Assembly: GCA_001515945.1 (NCBI GenBank) | Contig: LOER01000026.1 | Span: 270,821 to 334,820 of the forward strand | DNA: 64,000 nucleotides | Direction of reading: 5' to 3' | Source of the DNA: Desulfitibacter sp. BRH_c19 | GTDB taxonomy: Bacteria; Bacillota; DSM-16504; Desulfitibacterales; Desulfitibacteraceae | Part shown: positions 9,000 to 16,301 of the stretch, one piece after another | How positions within the stretch are numbered: position 1 is the first letter of the stretch | How the letters are laid out: each line of letters starts with the position of its first letter | Program-made: the position numbers and the translations under genes | Notes under the pieces: generated by a model | Told to the model about the DNA's origin: nothing | The model's input: the letters and a program-made list of their open reading frames with translations, nothing else | Databases searched by the model: none

Positions 9000-9265
9000 C
9001 CATGGATATTTTTTTTATGGGTTTGATTGTGGGAATTGGAATTATGGTTTTTGCCATGATGTTCCGCGTTTTTCAGGGTCCTAGTGTCTATGACCGTTTA
9101 AATGGTCTAGGCGTGATTGGAGCTGATACAATACTCTTATTAATTTTGATTGGTTATATTGACAAACGCCCTGACATGTACGTAGACATTTCCCTTTCCT
9201 ATGCTATCCTAGGCTTTATAGGTTTAGTCGTTATTGCTAAATATGTAGGAGGAAAGGAGATCTGA
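8996..9265 (+). CDS. mrpF: Mrp/Mnh antiporter subunit F
   Basis: An 89-residue protein with three hydrophobic helices and the MnhF/PhaF signature FRVFQGPSVYDRLNG near 24-38. It is a core membrane subunit of Mrp and Mbh complexes. The GTG start overlaps the mrpE stop by 4 nt. An in-frame ATG at 9002 is an alternative start. Confidence 0.9.
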   Translation: MTMDIFFMGLIVGIGIMVFAMMFRVFQGPSVYDRLNGLGVIGADTILLLILIGYIDKRPDMYVDISLSYAILGFIGLVVIAKYVGGKEI

Positions 9266-9269
9266 AAAA

Positions 9270-9566
9270 GTGAAAATACTAGCTATCTTATTTCTTTTAT
9301 CTGGCTTTTTCTTTATTACTGTAGCTGCTATTGGAGTTCTCCGTCTTCCCGATTTTTATACACGTTTGCATGCCTCGGGTAAAAGTGAGACTCTAGGGAT
9401 GATTCTTAGTTTTACGGGGTTGGCTATTTATGAGGGATTTAACATTACGGGTATAAAATTTCTTATTATTGCATTTTTTATTCTATTTGCTAATCCCATT
9501 GGTACCCATATTATATGTCGCGAGGCTTATAGATGTGGTCTTAAACCATGGATGAAGGGGGATTAG
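9270..9566 (+). CDS. mrpG: Mrp/Mnh antiporter subunit G
   Basis: A 98-residue, three-helix subunit with the MnhG motif VLRLPDFYTRLHASGKSETLG near 23-43. A GTG start follows GGAGGAAAGGAGATCTG and lies 4 bp after mrpF. The E-F-G order is the same as mbhA-B-C in energy-converting hydrogenases. Confidence 0.92.
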   Translation: MKILAILFLLSGFFFITVAAIGVLRLPDFYTRLHASGKSETLGMILSFTGLAIYEGFNITGIKFLIIAFFILFANPIGTHIICREAYRCGLKPWMKGD

Positions 9567-9570
9567 GAAA

Positions 9571-9813
9571 ATGCATGTATTTATTATAGAGATAGTACTT
9601 TTGATTTTAGCAATTGTTACAGGCATTGTGGCTTTGAGTGCTAAAGACCTTTTAGCTTCCGTTATCCTCTTTAGCGCCTTTAGTTATTTTGTTGCTCTTA
9701 TCTATTTGATTGTAGGTGCAGCAGACGTGGCTTTTACTGAAGCTGTTATTGGTGTAGTTTCAACAGTATTCTTTGTGTCGGCCCTCAACAATTTAAAGCG
9801 GAGGTGCAGCTAG
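9571..9813 (+). CDS. DUF4040 subunit (MrpA C-terminal part / MbhD-like)
   Basis: An 80-residue, two- to three-helix protein with SAKDLLASVILFSAFSYFVAL and DVAFTEAVIGVV, characteristic of the DUF4040 domain. In classical Mrp systems this domain is fused to the C-terminus of the large MrpA. In Mbh hydrogenases it is the separate subunit MbhD. Here it stands alone, so MrpA is split. The gene is 4 bp from mrpG and 0 bp from the next gene. Confidence 0.82.
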   Translation: MHVFIIEIVLLILAIVTGIVALSAKDLLASVILFSAFSYFVALIYLIVGAADVAFTEAVIGVVSTVFFVSALNNLKRRCS

Positions 9814-10101
9814 ATGAAAAAAACAGCAGCTTTATTAACAATTGCTTTAGCCTTTGTATTATTTTATGCTGCCTCAGATTTGCCTCAGATAGGTGATATA
9901 AATTCTCCGGCATCTACTCATGTATCTCCAAGATACATTGAGAATGCTAAAAAAGAGACAGGTTCTCCTAACCTAGTAACTGCCGTGTTGGCTGATTATC
10001 GTAGCTTTGATACATTAGGTGAAACAACAGTTATTTTTGTTGCTGGAATTGCAGCAGCGATGATATTACGTGGCATGAAGGAAGGCGGGGATGAAGAATG
10101 A
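9814..10101 (+). CDS. MbhE-like subunit (MrpA C-terminal / MnhB N-terminal type domain)
   Basis: 95 residues: a hydrophobic N-terminal helix, then a polar stretch, then a second helix with NLVTAVLADYRSFDTLGETTVIF. This motif is shared by MbhE and by the last part of MrpA. The gene begins immediately after the previous stop and overlaps mrpB by 4 nt (ATGA). It completes the split MrpA arrangement. Confidence 0.78.
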   Translation: MKKTAALLTIALAFVLFYAASDLPQIGDINSPASTHVSPRYIENAKKETGSPNLVTAVLADYRSFDTLGETTVIFVAGIAAAMILRGMKEGGDEE

Positions 10102-10544
10102 AACATCCTTTTTCTAGTATCGTTTTAGATACAGCTTTTAGAGTCCTCGTACCCTTTACTATTGTTTATGGTGTATATGTTCTAGTTTTCGGGGAGTATG
10201 GGCCCGGAGGGGGTTTCCAGGCAGGTGCTCTCTTAGCTGTAGGAGTGCTCTTGTCCAAAATGATTCAAGGAAAAAAAGCAATATTTAATATTGGAGGTAG
10301 TAAGGCCCTAATCCTAGCTGGCATTGGTACCTTTATCTACGCTGCCGCAGGTTTTACAACCATGCTCTTTAGTGGTAAGTTTTTAGAATATGAAAGTTTG
10401 CCCTTGATGCTGCATGAACTAGCTGAATTTCATGTATGGGGTATTTTATGGATAGAGATTGGAGTAACCATGTGCGTTATGACTACGATTATAGCTATTT
10501 TTTCTGTTTTAACTGGAGAGGAGGGGCCATTTAATAATGTATGA
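10098..10544 (+). CDS. mrpB: Mrp/Mnh antiporter subunit B (MbhF-like)
   Basis: 148 residues with four hydrophobic helices and the family motif GEYGPGGGFQAGALLAVG near 34-51. It is part of the membrane arm of Mrp and Mbh complexes. It overlaps both its upstream neighbour (4 nt) and mrpC (8 nt), so the operon is tightly coupled. Confidence 0.92.
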   Translation: MKHPFSSIVLDTAFRVLVPFTIVYGVYVLVFGEYGPGGGFQAGALLAVGVLLSKMIQGKKAIFNIGGSKALILAGIGTFIYAAAGFTTMLFSGKFLEYESLPLMLHELAEFHVWGILWIEIGVTMCVMTTIIAIFSVLTGEEGPFNNV

Positions 10545-10902
10545 ATTTCTTACTAATTCTTTAATTTATTGGCTGGTGGCCATACTTTTCTTGTTGGGCT
10601 TTTTTGGAATTCTAGCTAATAATAATTATGTGAAAAAATTGATGGCCATGAATATCATGCAGGTTGCGGTTATCATCTTTTTCTTGATCTTAGGCCAGAA
10701 GCTAGGTGCAACTCTGCCTGTTTTATGGGGTGCCGATACTACAGTTGAACACTATATCAATCCACTTCCGCATGCCTTAATGCTGACAGCTATTGTTGTT
10801 AGCTTGAGTACTACCGGTGTTGCTTTGGCTCTTTTAATGAGGATTCAAAAGCACTACGGAGAAATAGAGGAAGATGTGATTCTACGGAGGATGAACAAAT
10901 GA
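10537..10902 (+). CDS. mrpC: Mrp/Mnh antiporter subunit C (NuoK-like, MbhG-like)
   Basis: A 121-residue NuoK-type protein with three helices. The motif NYVKKLMAMNIMQVAVIIFFL and the conserved PLPHALMLTAIVVS near the last helix define the MnhC family. It overlaps mrpB and the following gene. In complex I the NuoK subunit lies in the proton path, and the same is presumed here. Confidence 0.92.
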   Translation: MYEFLTNSLIYWLVAILFLLGFFGILANNNYVKKLMAMNIMQVAVIIFFLILGQKLGATLPVLWGADTTVEHYINPLPHALMLTAIVVSLSTTGVALALLMRIQKHYGEIEEDVILRRMNK

Positions 10903-12383
10903 GAGAGCAACTTCCAGCTTTGATTGTTGTTGTGCCCCTAGCGGCTGCTCTTCTTGCTCCTTTAGTAGCCTATTTTTCAAAAACTATGGTAAAGTTATTG
11001 ACGATAATGGCTCTCTTGGTAGCCAATATAAGTGCAGTAACAGTTTTAATCCAAGTTCTCAACGAAGGCACATTGAACTATCACTTTGGCGGCTGGGCAC
11101 CGCCTTGGGGTATCGAATATGTCTATGATCCATTATCTAGTATTATGGCAGTCTTAATTGCCTTTGTGGCTTTGGTTGTAGCTATCTATGCCGGGCCTTT
11201 TCTAGAAAAGGATGCCAAGTTTAAAACGGGAATTTTCTATTCACTCTTCTTATTATTATCTGTAGGGCTTCTAGGGATGATGGTAACTGGTGATGTTTTT
11301 AACCTGTATGTATTCCTAGAAATTTCTTCACTAGCCGGTTATGCGCTGATAGCTGCCGGTGGCAACAGAGCAACGGTGGCCGCTTTCCGTTATCTATTAA
11401 TCGGTACAATTGGTGCTTCTTTTTACCTTTTAGGTGTTGGTTATCTTTATGGAGCAACAGGAACCTTAAATATGGCTGATTTAGCAGAAATACTTGTGCC
11501 TTTAATGGATTCCTCGGCAGTAATTGTTGCTATTGTTATGATTGTGATAGGTTTGGGGATTAAGATGGCTATGTTCCCACTTCATGGTTGGCAGCCTGAC
11601 GCTTACACTTATTCTCACCCTGCAGCTACAGCTCTTATTGCAGGAGTAATGGCCAAAGTACCGGCTTATGCAGCGTTAAGATTTTTCTTCTTTGTAATGG
11701 TAGCTAGTGCTGGTCCAGTACACAAAGCCCTGCAGGTGATGGGTTTGCTGGCAGCCGCTGGGATAATTATTGGTTCTATTATGGCTATAGCTCAGAAGGA
11801 CTTCAGACGAATGCTGGCTTATTCTAGTGTGGCTCAAATTGGCTATATTATTGTCGGTTTGGCAATTGGTAACTCCCTAGCCTTAATCGGAGCAGTTTTG
11901 CACATTATTAACCACGCAATTATGAAAAGTTGTTTGTTCTTGGTGGCCGGTGGAGTAAAATGGCGTATAGGTGAACATTTGGTTGAGAAGTATAAGGAAC
12001 TTAATAAAAAGTTACCTTTAACTATGGGAGTGCTGATCATTGCCGCACTATCCATGGTAGGCTTACCGCCTACTGCTGGCTTCTTTAGTAAATGGTACCT
12101 AGTTTTAGGCGCCATTGAAGAAGGCATGTGGTTTTATGTGGTAATTATTATTCTCAGTAGTTTATTAAATGCAATTTACTTTTTTAGGATCCTTGAAAAT
12201 GTCTATATGAAAAAATCCGATCAAGAAGTTAAAGATATAAATAGTGATGGAAAGTTTGAGTTACCTTTACAAATGCTAGTGCCCATTATTGTTTTAGGTT
12301 TAGGCATTTTAATCTTAGGTATCTTTAATGAACCACTTGTTTCACAAATAATACAGTTTGCTATTCCAGGGGGTGGACAATAA
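10899..12383 (+). CDS. mrpD: Mrp/Mnh antiporter subunit D (first large antiporter-like subunit)
   Basis: A 494-residue, about 14-helix protein of the NuoL/M/N antiporter fold. Key charged residues are present: the glutamate in NLYVFLEISSLAGYAL and the lysine in LGIKMAMFPLHGWQPDAY, which line the ion half-channels in this family. The order E-F-G-DUF4040-MbhE-B-C-D equals mbhA to mbhH of energy-converting hydrogenases. The stop shares a base with the next ATG. Confidence 0.92.
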   Translation: MREQLPALIVVVPLAAALLAPLVAYFSKTMVKLLTIMALLVANISAVTVLIQVLNEGTLNYHFGGWAPPWGIEYVYDPLSSIMAVLIAFVALVVAIYAGPFLEKDAKFKTGIFYSLFLLLSVGLLGMMVTGDVFNLYVFLEISSLAGYALIAAGGNRATVAAFRYLLIGTIGASFYLLGVGYLYGATGTLNMADLAEILVPLMDSSAVIVAIVMIVIGLGIKMAMFPLHGWQPDAYTYSHPAATALIAGVMAKVPAYAALRFFFFVMVASAGPVHKALQVMGLLAAAGIIIGSIMAIAQKDFRRMLAYSSVAQIGYIIVGLAIGNSLALIGAVLHIINHAIMKSCLFLVAGGVKWRIGEHLVEKYKELNKKLPLTMGVLIIAALSMVGLPPTAGFFSKWYLVLGAIEEGMWFYVVIIILSSLLNAIYFFRILENVYMKKSDQEVKDINSDGKFELPLQMLVPIIVLGLGILILGIFNEPLVSQIIQFAIPGGGQ

Positions 12384-13900
12384 TGACACCAGAAATTTTA
12401 TTAGACTATAGACCCTTATGGGCAGTCTTGATATCCCTTGTGGCAGCAATACTGATCCTGATGACAGGTGAAAAGAACCGAAACCTTCGAGAAACTTGGA
12501 CTATTTTAGCAGCCTTTGGCAAAGCAGCCATTGTATTTTCCATGTTGCCCTTAGTCTTGGGAGGGAAGGTCATAGAAAGTGCGCCTATCCATGTGGCTTA
12601 TGGGATTATTCTTCAATTAAGAGTTGATACTGCTGGGATGTTATTTGCCGGCTTAGCCTCTTTCTTATGGATAGTTACCTCGTTTTATTCCATTGGCTAT
12701 ATGCGTGGTCACAATGAAAAACATCAAACGGGCTACTTTGCTTCCTTTGCCGTTTGTTTAGCAGCAACCATGGGTATCGCTTTTTCAGCAAACCTTTTAA
12801 CATTTTTCGTGTTTTATGAACTCTTGACTATTGCAACCTATCCTTTGGTTATTCATAAACGTGATGCTGAAGCTATTAGATCAGGTCGTAAATACCTAGC
12901 ATATACGTTGATTTCTGGACAGCTTTTTTTAGTAGCAATTATATGGACCTATATTGCCGCTGGCACCGGTGATTTCCAAGCTGGAGGATTTTTAACTCTA
13001 GAGCATGGTTCCACTCGTATGCTGCAGGTGATGTTCTTCTTTATGAGTATTGGTGCTGCTGTTAAGGCAGGTGTTATGCCTTTCCACGGTTGGCTACCAG
13101 ACGCCATGGTAGCTCCTACGCCTGTTAGTGCGCTTTTACACGCTGTGGCCGTTGTTAAAGCTGGCGCCTTTGGTATTTTAAGGGTTGTAGGTTATGTATT
13201 TGGACCAGAACTTTTAGGGGAAATTGGTGCAGCGGATGTTTTAGCTTGGTTTGCTGCTTTTACCATTATAGTGTCTTCGTTAATTGCTATGAATCAGGAT
13301 AATCTGAAAAGGAGATTGGCTTTCTCTACTGTGGGTCAATTATCATATGTAGTCTTAGGAGTATCCTTAATGACGCCACTTGGTCTCTTAGGTGGGATGT
13401 TTCATATTATTGCCCATGCTTTTATGAAGATTACACTTTTCTTCTGTGCGGGAGCTATTTTGGTGACTGCTCATAAGGAAAATATTAGCGAGATGCATGG
13501 TATAGGAAAAAAGATGCCTATAACAATTGGCGCTTTTACAATAGCTTCCTTAGGTATTGCCGGTGTTCCCTTTATTGTAGGCTTTATCAGTAAATGGAAC
13601 ATAGCCCTTGGAGCCTTACAGGGCGGGCAGTGGCTTTATATAGTTGTTCTAATTGGTAGTGCGATGCTTGCGTCCACTTATTTGTTACCTGTAGCTTATA
13701 TGGGCTTCTTTAAGAAGTCGGATAAATTTACTAAATACGGCGAAGCCCGTAAGGATATGTTAATTCCTATTGTTATTACGGCTACCATTTCTGTAGTATT
13801 AGGTATTTTGCCTAACTTTGGTGCTCATTTTTATGACTTGGCAACCATGTCGGCTCAAAGCATTGTGCACAGTATTGAGTTAATAGGGGGAGGGTGGTAG
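12383..13900 (+). CDS. Second NuoL/M-like antiporter subunit
   Basis: 505 residues with the same 14-helix fold. Conserved glutamate in FFVFYELLTIATYPLV and lysine in AAVKAGVMPFHGWLPDAM are both present, so this subunit should be competent for ion movement. It begins 1 nt before the end of mrpD. In classical Mrp the second large subunit is the N-terminal part of MrpA; this gene may fill that role without the C-terminal extension, which is encoded separately at 9571-10101. Confidence 0.88.
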   Translation: MTPEILLDYRPLWAVLISLVAAILILMTGEKNRNLRETWTILAAFGKAAIVFSMLPLVLGGKVIESAPIHVAYGIILQLRVDTAGMLFAGLASFLWIVTSFYSIGYMRGHNEKHQTGYFASFAVCLAATMGIAFSANLLTFFVFYELLTIATYPLVIHKRDAEAIRSGRKYLAYTLISGQLFLVAIIWTYIAAGTGDFQAGGFLTLEHGSTRMLQVMFFFMSIGAAVKAGVMPFHGWLPDAMVAPTPVSALLHAVAVVKAGAFGILRVVGYVFGPELLGEIGAADVLAWFAAFTIIVSSLIAMNQDNLKRRLAFSTVGQLSYVVLGVSLMTPLGLLGGMFHIIAHAFMKITLFFCAGAILVTAHKENISEMHGIGKKMPITIGAFTIASLGIAGVPFIVGFISKWNIALGALQGGQWLYIVVLIGSAMLASTYLLPVAYMGFFKKSDKFTKYGEARKDMLIPIVITATISVVLGILPNFGAHFYDLATMSAQSIVHSIELIGGGW

Positions 13901-13901
13901 G

Positions 13902-14138
13902 ATGAGTACAAAAAAAGTTATAACTATTGCTTCTCTTGTAATTATACTCTCAATAATTGTTGAAGTACTGTTTGTAGATATCCATGCTGAATTCTGGTGG
14001 CATGAGTTAATCGGTTTTGATGTTATTTTTGGCTTCTTAGGATGTCTGCTCTTGATTGTTGGGGCAAAAACCTTAGGTAAAGAATTTTTACAGCGGTCAG
14101 AAGATTATTATGCTGGAGGTGAAGAAGACCATGACTAG
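13902..14138 (+). CDS. Small two-helix membrane protein of the Mrp-like operon
   Basis: A 78-residue protein with two hydrophobic segments (about 7-26 and 39-57) joined by an acidic loop, and an acidic C-terminus ending GGEEDHD. It starts 1 nt after the previous stop and overlaps the next gene by 8 nt, so it is clearly part of the operon. I do not recognise a named family. Its position between two antiporter-like subunits suggests a structural linker or helix-arm role, which is inference. Confidence 0.7.
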   Translation: MSTKKVITIASLVIILSIIVEVLFVDIHAEFWWHELIGFDVIFGFLGCLLLIVGAKTLGKEFLQRSEDYYAGGEEDHD

Positions 14139-15849
14139 TATGCATCCGGGATTGATTTTAATAATAGGCGCTGTACTAGCTGGAATTCTACCGGGACGAT
14201 TGCGTCAGTTCAGTATGGTTGCGGCTCCCGCTCTAGCAATCTTTGCCGTGTTTAATTTAGAAATAGGTACGGTATGGACTATCCCCTTTATTAATAATTT
14301 AGATCTTATGGTTTTAAAAGTTGATCGACTATCATGGGTATTCTCTTTGATTTTTACGATTATGGCTCTTTTGGGAAATATTTATGCTTTGCATAATAAA
14401 AACTGGGGAGAAGCAACATCTAGTCTATTATATACCGGTGGCTCTTTAGGTGTAGTATTGGCCGGTGATTGGCTGACACTTATTTTCTTCTGGGAGCTAA
14501 TGGCTGTTTCCTCAGTATTCCTGATCTGGTATCGAGGTACTGCACAATCTCGAAAGGCTGGGTTTAGATACATTCTAGTGCATATGTTTGGTGGAAACCT
14601 GCTCTTAGCAGGGATATTCTTAAAAATCTCTGCCGGTCAGCCGGAGGTTATGAGCCTAACCGGTACAACTGATGCAGCCTTTTGGTTGATTTTAGCTGGA
14701 GTTGCAATTAATGCTGCTATTCCACCTTTGCATTCTTGGTTAACTGATGCTTATCCCGAAGGAACTATTACCGGAAGTGTATTCCTAAGCTCCTTTACTA
14801 CTAAGGTTGCCGTATACTCCTTAATCAGGATTTTCCCTGGTACTGAATTATTAATATGGGCAGGGGTAATAATGGCACTATATGGTGTTGTTTTTGCCAT
14901 ACTAGAAAATGATGTTCGTCGCCTTTTGGCCTATCACATAGTCAGTCAGGTTGGTTTCATGGTAGCTGGAGTAGGAATGGGTACAGAGCTGGCCTTAAAT
15001 GGTTCTACCGCTCATGCCTATAGTCATATTCTATATAAATCCTTGCTTTTCATGGGAGCCGGTGCAGTAATATACGCTACTGGCAAACGTAAGCTGTCGG
15101 ATTTAGGGGGCTTATATAAGCAAATGCCTTGGGTCACCTTGTTCTTTGCAGTAGCTGCCTTCTCAATCTCTGGTATCCCTTTATTCAATGGATTTATCAG
15201 TAAATCCATGATTATTTCAGCAGCAGGGTATAGCCATATGCCATCGGTAGAACTACTGCTGTATTTAGCTAGCATTGGTACCTTTCTCTCTATTGCTTTA
15301 AAATTACTTTATTTCATGTTCTTTGGTGAAGACAAGGGTTTAGAGACGAAAAAGCTACCTACTAATATGTATATTGCCATGGCTGGAGGGGCATTCTTGT
15401 GTACCATGTATGGATTAGCACCTAACCTATTATATAACATTCTTCCATACCCAGTAGATTATCATCCATATGGCTTGTACCATATAATAGATACAGTACA
15501 GCTCTTGGCAGCGACTCTGATTGTTTTCTGGATTTTCCTGCCTTACATGGCGACCAAGCTTATGATTTCTGTAGATACTGATTGGTTTTACAGAAAACCA
15601 TTAAAAGTTCTAATCCACGGTGTCGTTAATGTGGTCTGTTACATTCGTGAATATTCAGCAGCAAAGTTACTGTTGGCCCTAAAGAGCACAGTACCCTTTT
15701 TCGCTAACCCAGTTAAATTTGCCCCACAAGCAGTAGAAGCTTCCCTTGTAGCATATGACGAGGACCACTACCGCTTCCCAGTGGGGATGACTGTATTAAT
15801 GAGCATTGTTGTCTTCTTGCTAACATTCTCATACATCATTTTCGCATAA
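14131..15849 (+). CDS. Third NuoL/M-like antiporter subunit, TM7 lysine replaced
   Basis: 572 residues with the antiporter fold. The glutamate in IFFWELMAVSSVFL is kept (residue 122), but the helix-7 position that holds lysine in the other two subunits is asparagine here (VAINAAIPPLHSWL, N194). This belongs to a known lysine-less branch of these subunits and may alter or abolish its own pumping step. The C-terminus carries an extra helix-rich extension of about 100 residues. ATG 14131 is chosen because GGAGGTGAA lies 9 nt upstream; an ATG at 14110 overlaps that site. No hydrogenase subunits follow. Confidence 0.85.
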   Translation: MTSMHPGLILIIGAVLAGILPGRLRQFSMVAAPALAIFAVFNLEIGTVWTIPFINNLDLMVLKVDRLSWVFSLIFTIMALLGNIYALHNKNWGEATSSLLYTGGSLGVVLAGDWLTLIFFWELMAVSSVFLIWYRGTAQSRKAGFRYILVHMFGGNLLLAGIFLKISAGQPEVMSLTGTTDAAFWLILAGVAINAAIPPLHSWLTDAYPEGTITGSVFLSSFTTKVAVYSLIRIFPGTELLIWAGVIMALYGVVFAILENDVRRLLAYHIVSQVGFMVAGVGMGTELALNGSTAHAYSHILYKSLLFMGAGAVIYATGKRKLSDLGGLYKQMPWVTLFFAVAAFSISGIPLFNGFISKSMIISAAGYSHMPSVELLLYLASIGTFLSIALKLLYFMFFGEDKGLETKKLPTNMYIAMAGGAFLCTMYGLAPNLLYNILPYPVDYHPYGLYHIIDTVQLLAATLIVFWIFLPYMATKLMISVDTDWFYRKPLKVLIHGVVNVVCYIREYSAAKLLLALKSTVPFFANPVKFAPQAVEASLVAYDEDHYRFPVGMTVLMSIVVFLLTFSYIIFA

Positions 15850-15860
15850 ACCAACCTTCA

Positions 15861-15899
15861 AAACCAACCACGGGGACGGTTCTCCTGGTTGGTTTTTGT
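15861..15899 (+). repeat. REP-like palindrome, family B, doubling as a terminator
   Basis: Perfect 10-bp arms AAACCAACCA (15861-15870) and TGGTTGGTTT (15886-15895) flank the core CGGGGACGGTTCTCC, followed by a T-rich tract. It begins 12 bp after the last antiporter gene, so it can serve as that operon's intrinsic terminator. Other family B copies are at 19347, 20292, 25255 and 42087. Confidence 0.8.
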
Positions 15900-15910
15900 T
15901 TTCAAAAAAT

Positions 15911-15940
15911 GCGTGACACGGGGACGTTTCGTTTGTCATC
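15911..15940 (+). repeat. REP-like palindrome, family A (solo copy)
   Basis: GTGACAC (15913-15919), core GGGGACGTTTCG, then TTTGTCAT. It is nearly identical to the copies at 6192 and 28987 and lies next to a family B copy, so the two families can occur side by side. Confidence 0.75.
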
Positions 15941-15985
15941 TAAATTAACAAATTTACGATGACTATCAACGCTAGTCTTGCATGG

Positions 15986-16122
15986 GTTCAGCTATGCCAA
16001 CAAGTTGGCAATTTTCGCTCTATAACTTTCAGATGGTTAGTGAAACTTAGTTCAGGTGCTTTTTCCTGAACTATAGTTGAACTAATCCTGTGGGAAACTC
16101 CACCTGAAGTCAAGAATCTTGT
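15986..16122 (+). repeat. IS200/IS605-like end repeat, copy 1
   Basis: This 137-bp stretch matches 35152-35297 closely, including AACAAGTTGGCA, TTCGCTCTATAA, TGAAACTTAGTTCAGGTG and GGGAAACTCCACCTGAA. Internal arms TTCAGGTG and CACCTGAA are complementary, and a smaller hairpin lies inside. No transposase ORF is attached. I read it as a solo end of a small transposon. Confidence 0.5.
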
Positions 16123-16135
16123 TTATTATTAGCGC

Positions 16136-16188
16136 AATAAGCCAGAAAGGAAAGGGATAACCCCTTTCTCCCTTCTGGCTTATTTTAT
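16136..16188 (+). terminator. Intrinsic terminator before the AOR gene
   Basis: AATAAGCCAGAA (16136-16147) pairs perfectly with TTCTGGCTTATT (16173-16184), with inner pairing of AAAGGG and CCCTTT, then a T-rich tail. It insulates the AOR gene from upstream transcription. Confidence 0.8.
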
Positions 16189-16218
16189 TCTATAAAATCA
16201 CAGGAACTTCAAAAAATA

Positions 16219-16249
16219 TACATCTCCTTAGGGAGGAATCTAGATGTAA
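16219..16249 (+). promoter_or_regulatory. Leader hairpin with a start-stop codon pair upstream of AOR
   Basis: TACATCT (16219-16225) is complementary to AGATGTA (16242-16248). The loop holds a strong ribosome site GGGAGGAA followed by ATG TAA (16244-16249). A ribosome could start and stop at once. The arrangement lies 53 bp before the TTG start of the AOR gene. A regulatory role is speculative. Confidence 0.3.
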
Positions 16250-16301
16250 AAAAAGAATATATGATTAAGATGAAATAACAAATTTTAGGGAGGTATTTGA
16301 T

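Noticed and set aside
8418..15849. Complete energy-converting hydrogenase
   Set aside because: No large or small hydrogenase subunit or Fe-S subunit is encoded in or next to the operon.
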